Assembly: GCA_964588535.1 (NCBI GenBank)
Contig: CAZPQA010000005.1
Location: forward strand, 6,132 to 70,131
Origin: NaphS2 sp964588535
GTDB taxonomy: Bacteria; Desulfobacterota; DSM-4660; Desulfatiglandales; Desulfatiglandaceae
Length of the DNA stretch: 64,000 nucleotides
Direction: 5' to 3'
A model generated the notes under the pieces. That model was not told the origin of the DNA and made no database searches. It saw nothing but the letters and a program-made list of their open reading frames with translations. The first letter of the stretch is position 1. Each line of letters begins with the position of its first letter. This document shows, in pieces, positions 34,753 to 42,973 of this stretch. Made by a program: the position numbers and the translations under genes.

Positions 34753-34827
34753 GATTCCATGGGCTAATTTGAATAAACGTGGTCTGTCCCCTATTACTCC
34801 CGATCAGGTGAACTGACGGGTTCTGCC

Positions 34828-35148
34828 TTAAAGATCCAGCTGGATTGCGATAGCTCGGCCTATACCTTCCATCTCAGTGGAGGAAATCGATCCAGCCGGA
34901 TTGATTAGCCGCATTTTGCTCACCGTTGTAAGCTGATCGGCCATAGCTTTGGCCTTTTTTCCACGAAAAGTCACATATGTTTCGCTTGGGTAAAGTTTGT
35001 TAGCGCTACTGGTCAGGGGCACGACTTGGACTCTATTAAGGAACTGGTTAGCAGCATCATTGCTTACGATGACCGCCGGTCGCTGCTTTCGGATTTCACC
35101 ACCGATGGAAGGGTCAAAATTTATCCACCACACATCACCTCTCTTCAT
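34828..35148 (-). CDS. MazF/PemK-type toxin
   Basis: A 106-residue type II toxin endoribonuclease: MKRGDVWWINFDPSIGGEIR, RPAVIVSNDAANQ and VVPLTSS are the conserved strands of the PemK/MazF fold, with the catalytic Arg in KQRPAVIVS. It starts at ATG 35148, overlapping the antitoxin end by 14 bp. With the upstream antitoxin it forms a self-contained cassette ended by attC-like site A. Confidence 0.92.
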   Translation of the reverse strand: MKRGDVWWINFDPSIGGEIRKQRPAVIVSNDAANQFLNRVQVVPLTSSANKLYPSETYVTFRGKKAKAMADQLTTVSKMRLINPAGSISSTEMEGIGRAIAIQLDL

Positions 35149-35365
35149 TATTTACATCTCCAAATGTGCCTTCGGCCCACTCAAGGGCCTCGGATTCCCG
35201 GACCTGATCAGCAGACATCTCTTTATATGCAGCATATATATCATTCTTGACAACATGCGGGCGAACTAACTCTTGGATAAAACGACTGATTTTTCGTGGC
35301 CCTATGACTGCCCGCAAGCCATTATAGACCTCCTCGTCGATGGTCAATGTAAGTTTCCTTTGCAT
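35135..35365 (-). CDS. Ribbon-helix-helix antitoxin of the MazF pair
   Basis: A 76-residue antitoxin. MQRKLTLTIDEEVYNGLRAV is a typical ribbon-helix-helix DNA-binding start, followed by KISRFIQELVRPHV. An acidic tail (RESEALEWAEGTF) likely binds MazF. ATG 35365 is preceded by GGAGG. A promoter (35394-35422) with an inverted repeat over its -10 box lies directly upstream, consistent with self-repression. Confidence 0.88.
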   Translation of the reverse strand: MQRKLTLTIDEEVYNGLRAVIGPRKISRFIQELVRPHVVKNDIYAAYKEMSADQVRESEALEWAEGTFGDVNNEER

Positions 35366-35384
35366 CACAAACACCTCCTCGAAA

Positions 35385-35409
35385 ATTACACGTATAGTAC
35401 ACGTGTAAT
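35385..35409 (-). promoter_or_regulatory. Antitoxin operator
   Basis: A perfect inverted repeat ATTACACG-9-CGTGTAAT that covers the -10 box (TACTAT) of the TA promoter. Placement and symmetry fit binding by the ribbon-helix-helix antitoxin. Confidence 0.7.
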
Positions 35410-35422
35410 GGTTATATGTCAA
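35394..35422 (-). promoter_or_regulatory. Promoter of the MazF toxin-antitoxin pair
   Basis: TTGACA (35417-35422), 17 bp, TACTAT (35394-35399). Near-consensus sigma-70 promoter about 30 bp before the antitoxin start. Confidence 0.75.
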
Positions 35423-35622
35423 GGTCCATATGAAAGAATATCTTGGTATAATTCCAGCTGCCGGTAAGTTCCCTGACTTATGATGCCTTCCGGTTTTTTC
35501 AACCGTTTGAGCGTCATGCCACAGAATTACTTCGTCAAATTCCCTGGCGGCCATCTTACAGTTTCATCAATAGCCCCTCAGAAGCATTTTCTCGTTTTCA
35601 TAGACGACACGTCAAGTCGGCA

Positions 35623-36666
35623 TCAGCCGATCGTATATCGGGTACCTTTACCCCGCCCTTGACTGAGCAAGCACCGTCCTTTAACCAGTTCACGCAGTTT
35701 GACCTTTATTGTATTCCTGTTCGCTTTGGTAATGGATTCAATCTCTGATATGGATAGTTCTCCATGATCCTTTACCAGTTCGAGAATTTGCCTTGATAAC
35801 TTTGGCAGCTTTATAATGTTCTTTTCCCTTTCAATCTTACGGGCCAACATCTCCTTTTGAGTGTCAAGGGCATTTAAAAAAAATAAAATCCAGGGGCCAT
35901 ATTCAGGACGGTCGGATTCAAATGTGCCTTGGGTCCTTCTCAAAGCCAGATAATAGTTGTCCTTATTCCTTTCAATAACACTTTCCAGTGAACTGTAAGG
36001 AACATACTGATATCCCTTTTTAAGAAGCAACAAGGTTGTCAGTATCCTCGACAGCCTTCCATTGCCGTCCTGGAAAGGATGTATCGCCAGAAAATGGACC
36101 GTAAATATTGATAGGGTCAAAAGGGGATGGAGTTCTTTTTCATTTAACTGCACGTCGCTCCATTCCATTAATTCTCTCATATCTTCCGGCGTATTGAAGG
36201 GTGATGAAGTTTCAAAAACAACCCCAAGGCTTTTACCGTCATGGTCAAAAGCTTCCACGTGATTGGGCATTTTTTTATATTCACCCCGGTGACGGATGTC
36301 CTTTGCACTGTATTTAAGAAGCATCTTATGCAATTGCTTGATATGATTTTCCGTAAAAGGTATTTCTTCAAAAGATTCAAACACCGTGTTCATCACATCC
36401 GAATATCCTGCAACTTCCTGTTCATCCCTGGATTCAAAGGACTTTTTATCAAGCCCGGATAATAATCGTTCTATTTCCTGATCTGTAAGTTTTACGCCCT
36501 CTATACGGGTGGATGAACCGATGGATTCTATTGTTGCAACACGTTTCAGTGCATCAAGACGTTCCGGCGCCAGGTTCCCAATGGCTTTCCATTCCCCTTT
36601 AAACTCATCGATCCCCGCGATCAGGTTCAACATCTTTTTGGTTATCTTTACAGAAGGATTTAACAT
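35623..36666 (-). CDS. Fic-domain adenylyltransferase
   Basis: A 347-residue Fic protein. The catalytic motif HPFQDGNGRLSR is near residue 195 (His is the base, Asp binds Mg-ATP). The inhibitory helix SSTRIEG lies near residue 52, which makes it an N-terminally autoinhibited class. The C-terminal 70 residues are a winged helix (SISEIESITKANRNTIKVKL). Fic enzymes add AMP to target hydroxyls; here the target is unknown and the winged helix suggests DNA-linked control. ATG 36666 is chosen. It is a single gene next to the TA cassettes. Confidence 0.93.
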   Translation of the reverse strand: MLNPSVKITKKMLNLIAGIDEFKGEWKAIGNLAPERLDALKRVATIESIGSSTRIEGVKLTDQEIERLLSGLDKKSFESRDEQEVAGYSDVMNTVFESFEEIPFTENHIKQLHKMLLKYSAKDIRHRGEYKKMPNHVEAFDHDGKSLGVVFETSSPFNTPEDMRELMEWSDVQLNEKELHPLLTLSIFTVHFLAIHPFQDGNGRLSRILTTLLLLKKGYQYVPYSSLESVIERNKDNYYLALRRTQGTFESDRPEYGPWILFFLNALDTQKEMLARKIEREKNIIKLPKLSRQILELVKDHGELSISEIESITKANRNTIKVKLRELVKGRCLLSQGRGKGTRYTIG

Positions 36667-36939
36667 CGCACGCCCCTTAATATATAGCCATAAACATACC
36701 CATATTTACCCATAAACTTTTAAAAGTCAAGATCCCCCACAAAAATACCCGCAAATACCCGTAAAGATTTCCCCTCATATCCTCCATTATAGGGGGTTGC
36801 GCTTTTCTCTAGAAAGCTCTAATCTCCAAGAGGTACCACAAATATATCATGGAGAATTCCGGGGACAATACTGACAACGGGTGCCGCCACGACATTTTTT
36901 CAATAGTATTTCGGTGTGATCTATGAGATCAGGTAAAAG

Positions 36940-37680
36940 ATGGTACTGAATATGGGCGTATCTGAAGCGCTGAAATTGTCCATGGATTGGGTTGATCTCT
37001 GGTGGGAAGATATTGACAGTCAAATTAAAAGGGTCCCTGAGTTCTGGATTGCTTTGCCGGAAGATGAACGAAAACGGGCCGAGAGATTTCGGTTTGACCG
37101 TCACCGGGAGCGATTCATTGTTCAACGGGGCAGGCTCCGGGAAATTCTGAGCGGTTATTCAAATGGGCTTCCGAACGCAATTCGATTCTGTAAAGGCCCG
37201 GGTGGGAAACCGGCCGTTAATGGGGTCAATCCCGAGATTCGTTTCAATCTCTCTCACTGCGGTGGGCATGCGCTTTATGCTGTTGCATGCGGCAGGGAAG
37301 TGGGGGTTGATGTTGAAGTAGTTCGGCCGAAACCGAAAGCCGCCGCACTGGTGGATCGGTTCTTTTCAGTCAACGAAAAGGCCGCTTTTCAAAGATTTCA
37401 ACCCCACGAAGAAGCGGCGGCTTTTTTTGCCGGTTGGACGCGCAAGGAGGCTTATGTGAAGGCCGTGGGAAAGGGTTTGCGGTTTCCCCTGGATCAGTTC
37501 GATGTTTCCCTGAAGCCCGGGGATCAAAATGCCCTGCTTCGCGTGGAAGGTGCACCAGAAGAAGCGAAACGCTGGTCATTGCGGGATATCGACCTGGGTC
37601 CGGGCTTTCGGGCGGCGTTGGCGGTGGAGATGATTAACACAAATGCAGCAGAGGATATTTCAGTTCGCTTCAGGCGTTAA
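36940..37680 (+). CDS. 4'-phosphopantetheinyl transferase (Sfp type)
   Basis: A 246-residue Sfp-family enzyme that moves phosphopantetheine from CoA to carrier-protein serines. Motifs: HCGGHALYAVACG then VGVDVEVVR (Mg-binding Asp) near 125, and FFAGWTRKEAYVKAVGKGL near 165 with the W-x-x-KEA signature. The length fits the group that serves polyketide or peptide synthases. No such synthase is in the window. It converges with the glycosyltransferase gene at 37713; a small inverted repeat ATGGGTT/AACCCAT lies between them but is not a good terminator. Confidence 0.92.
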   Translation: MVLNMGVSEALKLSMDWVDLWWEDIDSQIKRVPEFWIALPEDERKRAERFRFDRHRERFIVQRGRLREILSGYSNGLPNAIRFCKGPGGKPAVNGVNPEIRFNLSHCGGHALYAVACGREVGVDVEVVRPKPKAAALVDRFFSVNEKAAFQRFQPHEEAAAFFAGWTRKEAYVKAVGKGLRFPLDQFDVSLKPGDQNALLRVEGAPEEAKRWSLRDIDLGPGFRAALAVEMINTNAAEDISVRFRR

Positions 37681-37712
37681 GGTTTTCTATAAGGATGCTC
37701 ATGGGTTTTGGC

Positions 37713-38471
37713 TTATTGAAATAACCCATATTTCACAATGGCGTAAACGGCTTTGAAACCATCCTTCCAGCCGATTTTCTTTCCTTCTTCGTAACTCCTG
37801 CCGTAATAGGAGATGCCGACCTCGTAGATGCGGCATTTTTTTCTGGCGATTTTAGCAGTCAATTCGGGTTCGATGCCGAAGCGGTTCTGTTCGAGGGTAA
37901 TATTCTTAATGATGTCGGTCCTGAAAGCTTTGTAACAGGTTTCCATATCCGTCAGGTTCAGGTTCGTGAACATGTTGGAAAAAAGTGTGAGCATGCGGTT
38001 GCCCACGTAATGCCAGAACATGTGAACCCTGTGGGGACCGTCTCCCATGAACCGGGAACCATAAACCACATCGGCCCGCCCATCCAGAATGGGTCCCAGC
38101 AGCTTGGGGTACTCCATGGGGTCATATTCGAGATCAGCATCCTGAATCAGCACGATGTCGCCGGTGACATGGTGAAGGCCGGATCTTATGGCCGCACCCT
38201 TGCCCATATTCCCGTCATGATAAACGGTTTTGGCCACTTCTTTTTCCAGCGTTTCCCGGATCAGTTCCGTTGTACCGTCACTGGAAGCGTCATCCACCAG
38301 GATAATTTCCTTATCTTCCACGGGGGATGCCATTACGCGTTGAAGTAGTGCGGGAATATGCGCTTTTTCATTATAGCAGGGGATGATAATGGATAGTTTC
38401 AAGAGATTGTCTCCGAATAAGGCCTTCATTTCAAACGCCAGGTGATCAAGCTTGTGATTATTTTTGCGCAT
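37713..38471 (-). CDS. Family 2 glycosyltransferase (DPM1/DPMS-like)
   Basis: A 252-residue GT-A enzyme: LSIIIPCYNEKAHIPALL, DDASSDGTTELI, GKGAAIRSGL and IQDADLEYDP carry the nucleotide-sugar site (DxD in DAD). It lacks C-terminal membrane helices, so it is of the short dolichol/undecaprenyl-phosphate mannose or glucose synthase type. It probably loads a lipid carrier with a sugar at the inner face of the membrane. An internal ATG 14 codons later is an alternative start. Confidence 0.9.
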   Translation of the reverse strand: MRKNNHKLDHLAFEMKALFGDNLLKLSIIIPCYNEKAHIPALLQRVMASPVEDKEIILVDDASSDGTTELIRETLEKEVAKTVYHDGNMGKGAAIRSGLHHVTGDIVLIQDADLEYDPMEYPKLLGPILDGRADVVYGSRFMGDGPHRVHMFWHYVGNRMLTLFSNMFTNLNLTDMETCYKAFRTDIIKNITLEQNRFGIEPELTAKIARKKCRIYEVGISYYGRSYEEGKKIGWKDGFKAVYAIVKYGLFQ

Positions 38472-38605
38472 TTAAGGCGTAAAGGCAAGCTGAACGTGGC
38501 AATCAATTTTTTGGCCTTGACGGGTGCGTTCTGAAATTCAATAATGCTCTCTGAATTTTGAGAAAATATTGCTGATTTTTATCAAAAACTTATGGAGGTT
38601 TGTTT

Positions 38606-40213
38606 ATGACGCATCAAAAAACAATGGACCCTGAACTTTTGAACATGGTTCTGGATACCATTGATAAGTTAGAAAAAGAAAAGCTTCCCATTGATACAAA
38701 GCTTGAAATGGATCGCCAGGGGGATTTTCCAACCGAGCTGATCCAGTTTATGCTGGGTCCGGATATCGCGCTTCACCTTATTTTTATCCCGGAGGAATAC
38801 GGGGGTCTGGGCGCAGGCGCCACGGAAATCGCCGTCGTGAGTGAGCGGATGGCCAAGATGGACCTGGCGGTGGCCACGTCTTTTCTGGCCATCTGTCTGG
38901 GGATGGACCCCATTCGGGTGGGTTCCACTCCGGAGCAGAAAGAAAAGTATATCGGAAAGATTGCCGATGAAGGCCTGGTGGTTGCCTACGGCGTTACCGA
39001 ACCTGAGGCGGGCAGCAATGTTCAGTCGCTCAAGACCAAGGCGGTACGTGTTCTGGATGAAAACGGTCAGGTTAAAGGATACCGGATCAACGGTCAGAAA
39101 CAATTCATCACCAACGGCGGTGTGGCACAGCTTTACACCATTTTGGCCGATGCGCCGGACGGCCCTTCGTTCTTCATCGTTCCGGGCGGCGCCGAAGGCC
39201 TGGTACCCGGCAAACATGAAGACAAACACGGGATCCGTGCGTCGGACACCTGCCCCCTGTCCCTGGAAGATCTCTATGTCCCTGTGGAGGATCTTGTGGG
39301 GGGCGTGGAAGGACAAGGTTTGAAGCAGGCCAACGAAGTGTTCGGGTACACCCGGCTCATGGTGGCCACATTCGGTCTGGGTGGCGGTGTGGCGGCGCTT
39401 GAACGGACCATAAAATACGCCAAGGAGCGGGTTCAGTTCGGTACGACCCTGATTGAAAAGCAGGGCTATACGCACCAGCTCCTGGTGCCTCATGCCGTTC
39501 AGCTGGAGGCGGCCAGGGCCCATATCGAAGAAGTGGCCCGGCGTTTGGATACGGATGAAGAAGACTTGCAGGTGGAAGGCTCCATTGCCAAATACTTCGC
39601 CACCGAGGCGGGGGATGCCATGGCCAACGATGCGATTCAGGCATTCGGCGGGTATGGTTATATTCGGGAATACGAAGTGGAGAAGATCAAACGGGATGTG
39701 AAGATCCTGACCATTTATGAGGGAACCAGCGAAATTCAGCGGAGCATCATCGCCATGTTCCGGCTCAGATCAACCGTCCGTTCCAAGGGCGGTTTCTACA
39801 ATGAAATAGCGGACGGGCTGGCCCAATTGCCTGCCGAAACCGGCGGTCCCATGCTGGCGGATGCCATGCGGCTGATGAATGAAGTGATTCAAAGCGCTCG
39901 CAAAGGGAAACTCACCAAGAACCAGTACGTTATGTTCCAGCTGGCGGATATGATGACCTGGGCAGAGGTGGCAAATGCCCTTTGCCACAAGGCGGCCGCG
40001 GATGAAAGCGGCCCGGCATTTATGAGAGCCGCTGCACGGCTTTTTGCCCGGGAAGCCATTGGTAAGATTCACGCCAACGGCCTATCGATCAGCCAGGGGT
40101 GCGGAACGATTCTGGAGGATGTCGCATCAAAATTGAATGCGCTCAATACGGAGCAGATTCTGACCGGCAGCCTGGCAGATATGGATATCGTTTCAAAGGA
40201 ACTGGCGGCCTAG
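38606..40213 (+). CDS. Acyl-CoA dehydrogenase
   Basis: A 535-residue FAD enzyme, longer than the usual 380 by a C-terminal helical region of about 150. It has VAYGVTEPEAGSNVQS (FAD contact), the FG-GYGYIREYEVE block and the catalytic Glu in TIYEGTSEIQ. It oxidises an acyl-CoA to enoyl-CoA; chain specificity cannot be read. ATG 38606 has GGAGGT upstream. No electron-transfer flavoprotein genes adjoin. It lies 5 bp before the helicase, perhaps only by chance. Confidence 0.93.
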   Translation: MTHQKTMDPELLNMVLDTIDKLEKEKLPIDTKLEMDRQGDFPTELIQFMLGPDIALHLIFIPEEYGGLGAGATEIAVVSERMAKMDLAVATSFLAICLGMDPIRVGSTPEQKEKYIGKIADEGLVVAYGVTEPEAGSNVQSLKTKAVRVLDENGQVKGYRINGQKQFITNGGVAQLYTILADAPDGPSFFIVPGGAEGLVPGKHEDKHGIRASDTCPLSLEDLYVPVEDLVGGVEGQGLKQANEVFGYTRLMVATFGLGGGVAALERTIKYAKERVQFGTTLIEKQGYTHQLLVPHAVQLEAARAHIEEVARRLDTDEEDLQVEGSIAKYFATEAGDAMANDAIQAFGGYGYIREYEVEKIKRDVKILTIYEGTSEIQRSIIAMFRLRSTVRSKGGFYNEIADGLAQLPAETGGPMLADAMRLMNEVIQSARKGKLTKNQYVMFQLADMMTWAEVANALCHKAAADESGPAFMRAAARLFAREAIGKIHANGLSISQGCGTILEDVASKLNALNTEQILTGSLADMDIVSKELAA

Positions 40214-40217
40214 ATTA

Positions 40218-42923
40218 GTGTCCCAGAAAAGGCAATACCGAAAACCGAGAAGGCCTCCCCGCTCCGGTAAGAAAACACTGCCCAGGAGCGGGGACAAGTA
40301 TACCCGCCCGAAAATTGATCATGGCCTTAAATCAATTTTCGAAAGAATCGGCGTTCCCGACGAGACACCTTTTATTCCGGATCCGTTTCAGTTGGAAGCG
40401 GTTGACCTGGTTCAGAACGATGATGTTCTGGTCAGCGCACCGACCGGGTCAGGAAAAACCTGGATTGCCGTTCAGGCCATTGAGTCGTGCTTGGCAAGAG
40501 GTCTTAGAGTCTGGTACGCTTCTCCCCTGAAAGCCCTTTCCAATTCAATTTATCAGGAATTTACAGGACAATTCGGGGCCTCCCATTGCGGCATCCTGAC
40601 CGGTGACCGAAAAGAGAACGCCGACGCCCCCGTGGTTGTGGGGACCACTGAGATCCTCAGGAACCAGCTTTACGACGTCATGCACAAGGGGGTCAGTATT
40701 GGAACGGACCTGGTCATCCTTGATGAAGCACATTATCTGGCTGATCCGGATCGAGGTGTTGTGTGGGAAGAAGTGCTGATTTATCTCCCATCACGTGTGA
40801 GACTGTTACTCCTTTCCGCCACCATCAGCAATTCCGAAGAGGTTTGTGCCTGGTTGAAGCAGGTTCGTGGTGTTTCCAACCGGTTCGTATTTTCAAAAGA
40901 ACGCCCCGTACCCCTCAAAACACTGTTCCTGTTTCCGGATGGTCTTGTGACGGCGCTCGGTTCAAAAAAAGGATTGGGTCCCAAGGTCAAAAAATTCCTG
41001 GGTTCAAAAGAAGGACGGGGCAGGGGGCGGTCGGAAAAGATTGAATACGGCAGAATACTGGCGTGTTTGAGGAAGCTGGACCTGCTGCCGGCAATCTTCT
41101 TCCTTAAATCGAGGGCTGACTGCGACCGGGCCCTTGCCACCTGTTCGAACGTAAAAAAGACACCCGCTACCCAGCGGCGCATGAAGGGCCTCGTTAAAGC
41201 CTTTGTCAAAGAATATCCACATCTTGAAGGACACCGTCAAATCAAACCCCTTCTGGATTCCCTGGTGGGTTCCCATCACGGCGGGCAACTGCCCTATTGG
41301 AAGGTGCTTATTGAGCAGATGATGAACAAGGGGTTGCTGGAGGCTATTTTTTCCACATCAACGGTCGCCGCGGGCGTCAATTTTCCGGCGAGATCGGTGG
41401 TGTTGTTCCAGAGCGATCGGTATAACGGCCGTGAATTCGCCGATCTCACCCCGACGGCCCTGCACCAGATGGTCGGACGAGCCGGAAGGCGGGGGATGGA
41501 CAACATCGGCTTCGCACTGGTTGTGCCAGGGTATTATCAGAAACCCAAACTGATTCATGAGTTACTCTCTTCCCCCCCGGACCCCATATTGAGCCAGATT
41601 CACATCAATTTTTCCATGACCCTCAACCTGCTGTTGTCTCACACGCCTCTTGAGGTGAAAGATCTGCTGGAAAGATCGTTTGCCGCCTTTCAGGAGAAGG
41701 AGCGCGGCGGGGCGGATGAAAAGCGCCTGAGATCCCTCTTGTTGGATTTGAAAGAAAGTCTGCCCCGGGCGTTCTGTGATACGTCCGATCCCTATGAAGT
41801 GCTTGAGTATATCCAGAAAACCGCTCGCGTTAAAGATGTTAGCGGCAGATCCCCCAAATCAATCGAATATGGCCGGCGGGTGACGGCAAGCCTGCCCTAT
41901 CTGACACCCGGAAGACTCTTTCTTCACAAAAATGGAAACATTTATGTGGTGTTCAAGGCTTATATGGATCAAGAGAGGCTGATCTGTGCCGCCCACAATA
42001 TCCGTAAAAAAGAGGCTCGAACCCGGCGCCAGCTGACCTTGCGACGGGTGGATCTGGCCCAGATCAAGACCATCTATGACCGGATGGTTCAGCTCCCTGA
42101 TGATTATTCGCGGGATGGGCTGGATCGGCTCTTTGAGGGGGTATCCCGAAAAGACCTGAAGGTTCTGCAAATAGAAAATCCTGAAATCGAACCGGATGAA
42201 ACGCCTGATGCGCCGCCGGACGAAGGCAAAAAAACGCCGTGTGAAGACTGCGCCCATTTGGATCTTTGCCATGGCAAAACAGACCGCCGTTTTAACCGTC
42301 TTCTTGCCGCCTTTCGGAACCAGAGGAAGCACATTGAAGTATCTGAGAGCGGGTTGTGGTTGAGTTTCAAGCAACATTTGCGTTTTCTGAAGGAAACCGG
42401 GTTCGTGGATACTGAGGACCGGTTGACCGCCGATGGCCGATGGGCTTCCAATCTGAGGGTGGATCAACCCCTCCTCATTGCCGAATCCATCCGGCAGGGT
42501 GCTTTCGACGGCATCCCGCCGGAGGTCTTTGCGGGTGGAATGGCGCCGTTTGTGTGGGACAGGTCTCAGGAAGTGGATTTGAAAGGCACGGCCGGCATGG
42601 ATTTGACCCCGGTAGAAGGGTTGTTTCGCAGTATGCTTGACCACCTTCGAGAATTTATAGCCCTGAAAGACAGCCGAGGTTTCAAGACGCCTTCCATTTC
42701 GTTCTGGCCGTCTGCCATCCTTTTCATGTGGGCCAGGGGGGCCACCTGGGAAACGCTTCTGGAAGTGGTTTCAGTGGGCGAGGGAGATCTGGCTTCCCTG
42801 ATCATGAGAACCGCTGATCATTTAAGACAGGTGGCGGCGCTCAGGGAAACCCATCCCGAGTTGGCTGATACTGCCGCTAAAAGCATCGCACTGATCCTTC
42901 GCGAGCCGGTTTATCTTTTCTAG
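40218..42923 (+). CDS. Ski2-like DEAH-box helicase
   Basis: A 901-residue superfamily 2 helicase: basic N-terminal tail, SAPTGSGKTWIAVQ (motif I), LVILDEAHYLADP (II), LLLLSATIS (III), then VAAGVNFPARSVV and HQMVGRAGRRGMD (VI). A four-Cys cluster CEDCAHLDLCHGK lies near 675, within a C-terminal helical region. It resembles Ski2/Hel308-type RNA or DNA helicases. The start is GTG 40218; the ribosome site is poor and a later start is possible. The substrate is not evident. Confidence 0.9.
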   Translation: MSQKRQYRKPRRPPRSGKKTLPRSGDKYTRPKIDHGLKSIFERIGVPDETPFIPDPFQLEAVDLVQNDDVLVSAPTGSGKTWIAVQAIESCLARGLRVWYASPLKALSNSIYQEFTGQFGASHCGILTGDRKENADAPVVVGTTEILRNQLYDVMHKGVSIGTDLVILDEAHYLADPDRGVVWEEVLIYLPSRVRLLLLSATISNSEEVCAWLKQVRGVSNRFVFSKERPVPLKTLFLFPDGLVTALGSKKGLGPKVKKFLGSKEGRGRGRSEKIEYGRILACLRKLDLLPAIFFLKSRADCDRALATCSNVKKTPATQRRMKGLVKAFVKEYPHLEGHRQIKPLLDSLVGSHHGGQLPYWKVLIEQMMNKGLLEAIFSTSTVAAGVNFPARSVVLFQSDRYNGREFADLTPTALHQMVGRAGRRGMDNIGFALVVPGYYQKPKLIHELLSSPPDPILSQIHINFSMTLNLLLSHTPLEVKDLLERSFAAFQEKERGGADEKRLRSLLLDLKESLPRAFCDTSDPYEVLEYIQKTARVKDVSGRSPKSIEYGRRVTASLPYLTPGRLFLHKNGNIYVVFKAYMDQERLICAAHNIRKKEARTRRQLTLRRVDLAQIKTIYDRMVQLPDDYSRDGLDRLFEGVSRKDLKVLQIENPEIEPDETPDAPPDEGKKTPCEDCAHLDLCHGKTDRRFNRLLAAFRNQRKHIEVSESGLWLSFKQHLRFLKETGFVDTEDRLTADGRWASNLRVDQPLLIAESIRQGAFDGIPPEVFAGGMAPFVWDRSQEVDLKGTAGMDLTPVEGLFRSMLDHLREFIALKDSRGFKTPSISFWPSAILFMWARGATWETLLEVVSVGEGDLASLIMRTADHLRQVAALRETHPELADTAAKSIALILREPVYLF

Positions 42924-42973
42924 GGACGGGGGGACGTTCTCACTATTCAATATTTGACACCGTTTACTTTTAC

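Noticed and set aside
37701..37729. Bidirectional terminator between the transferase genes
   Set aside because: Seven-base stem with a 15-base loop and no U-run; it also covers the last codons of the glycosyltransferase.
38669..39523. 284-codon minus ORF inside the acyl-CoA dehydrogenase gene
   Set aside because: Shadow frame; the plus-strand enzyme has all family motifs.
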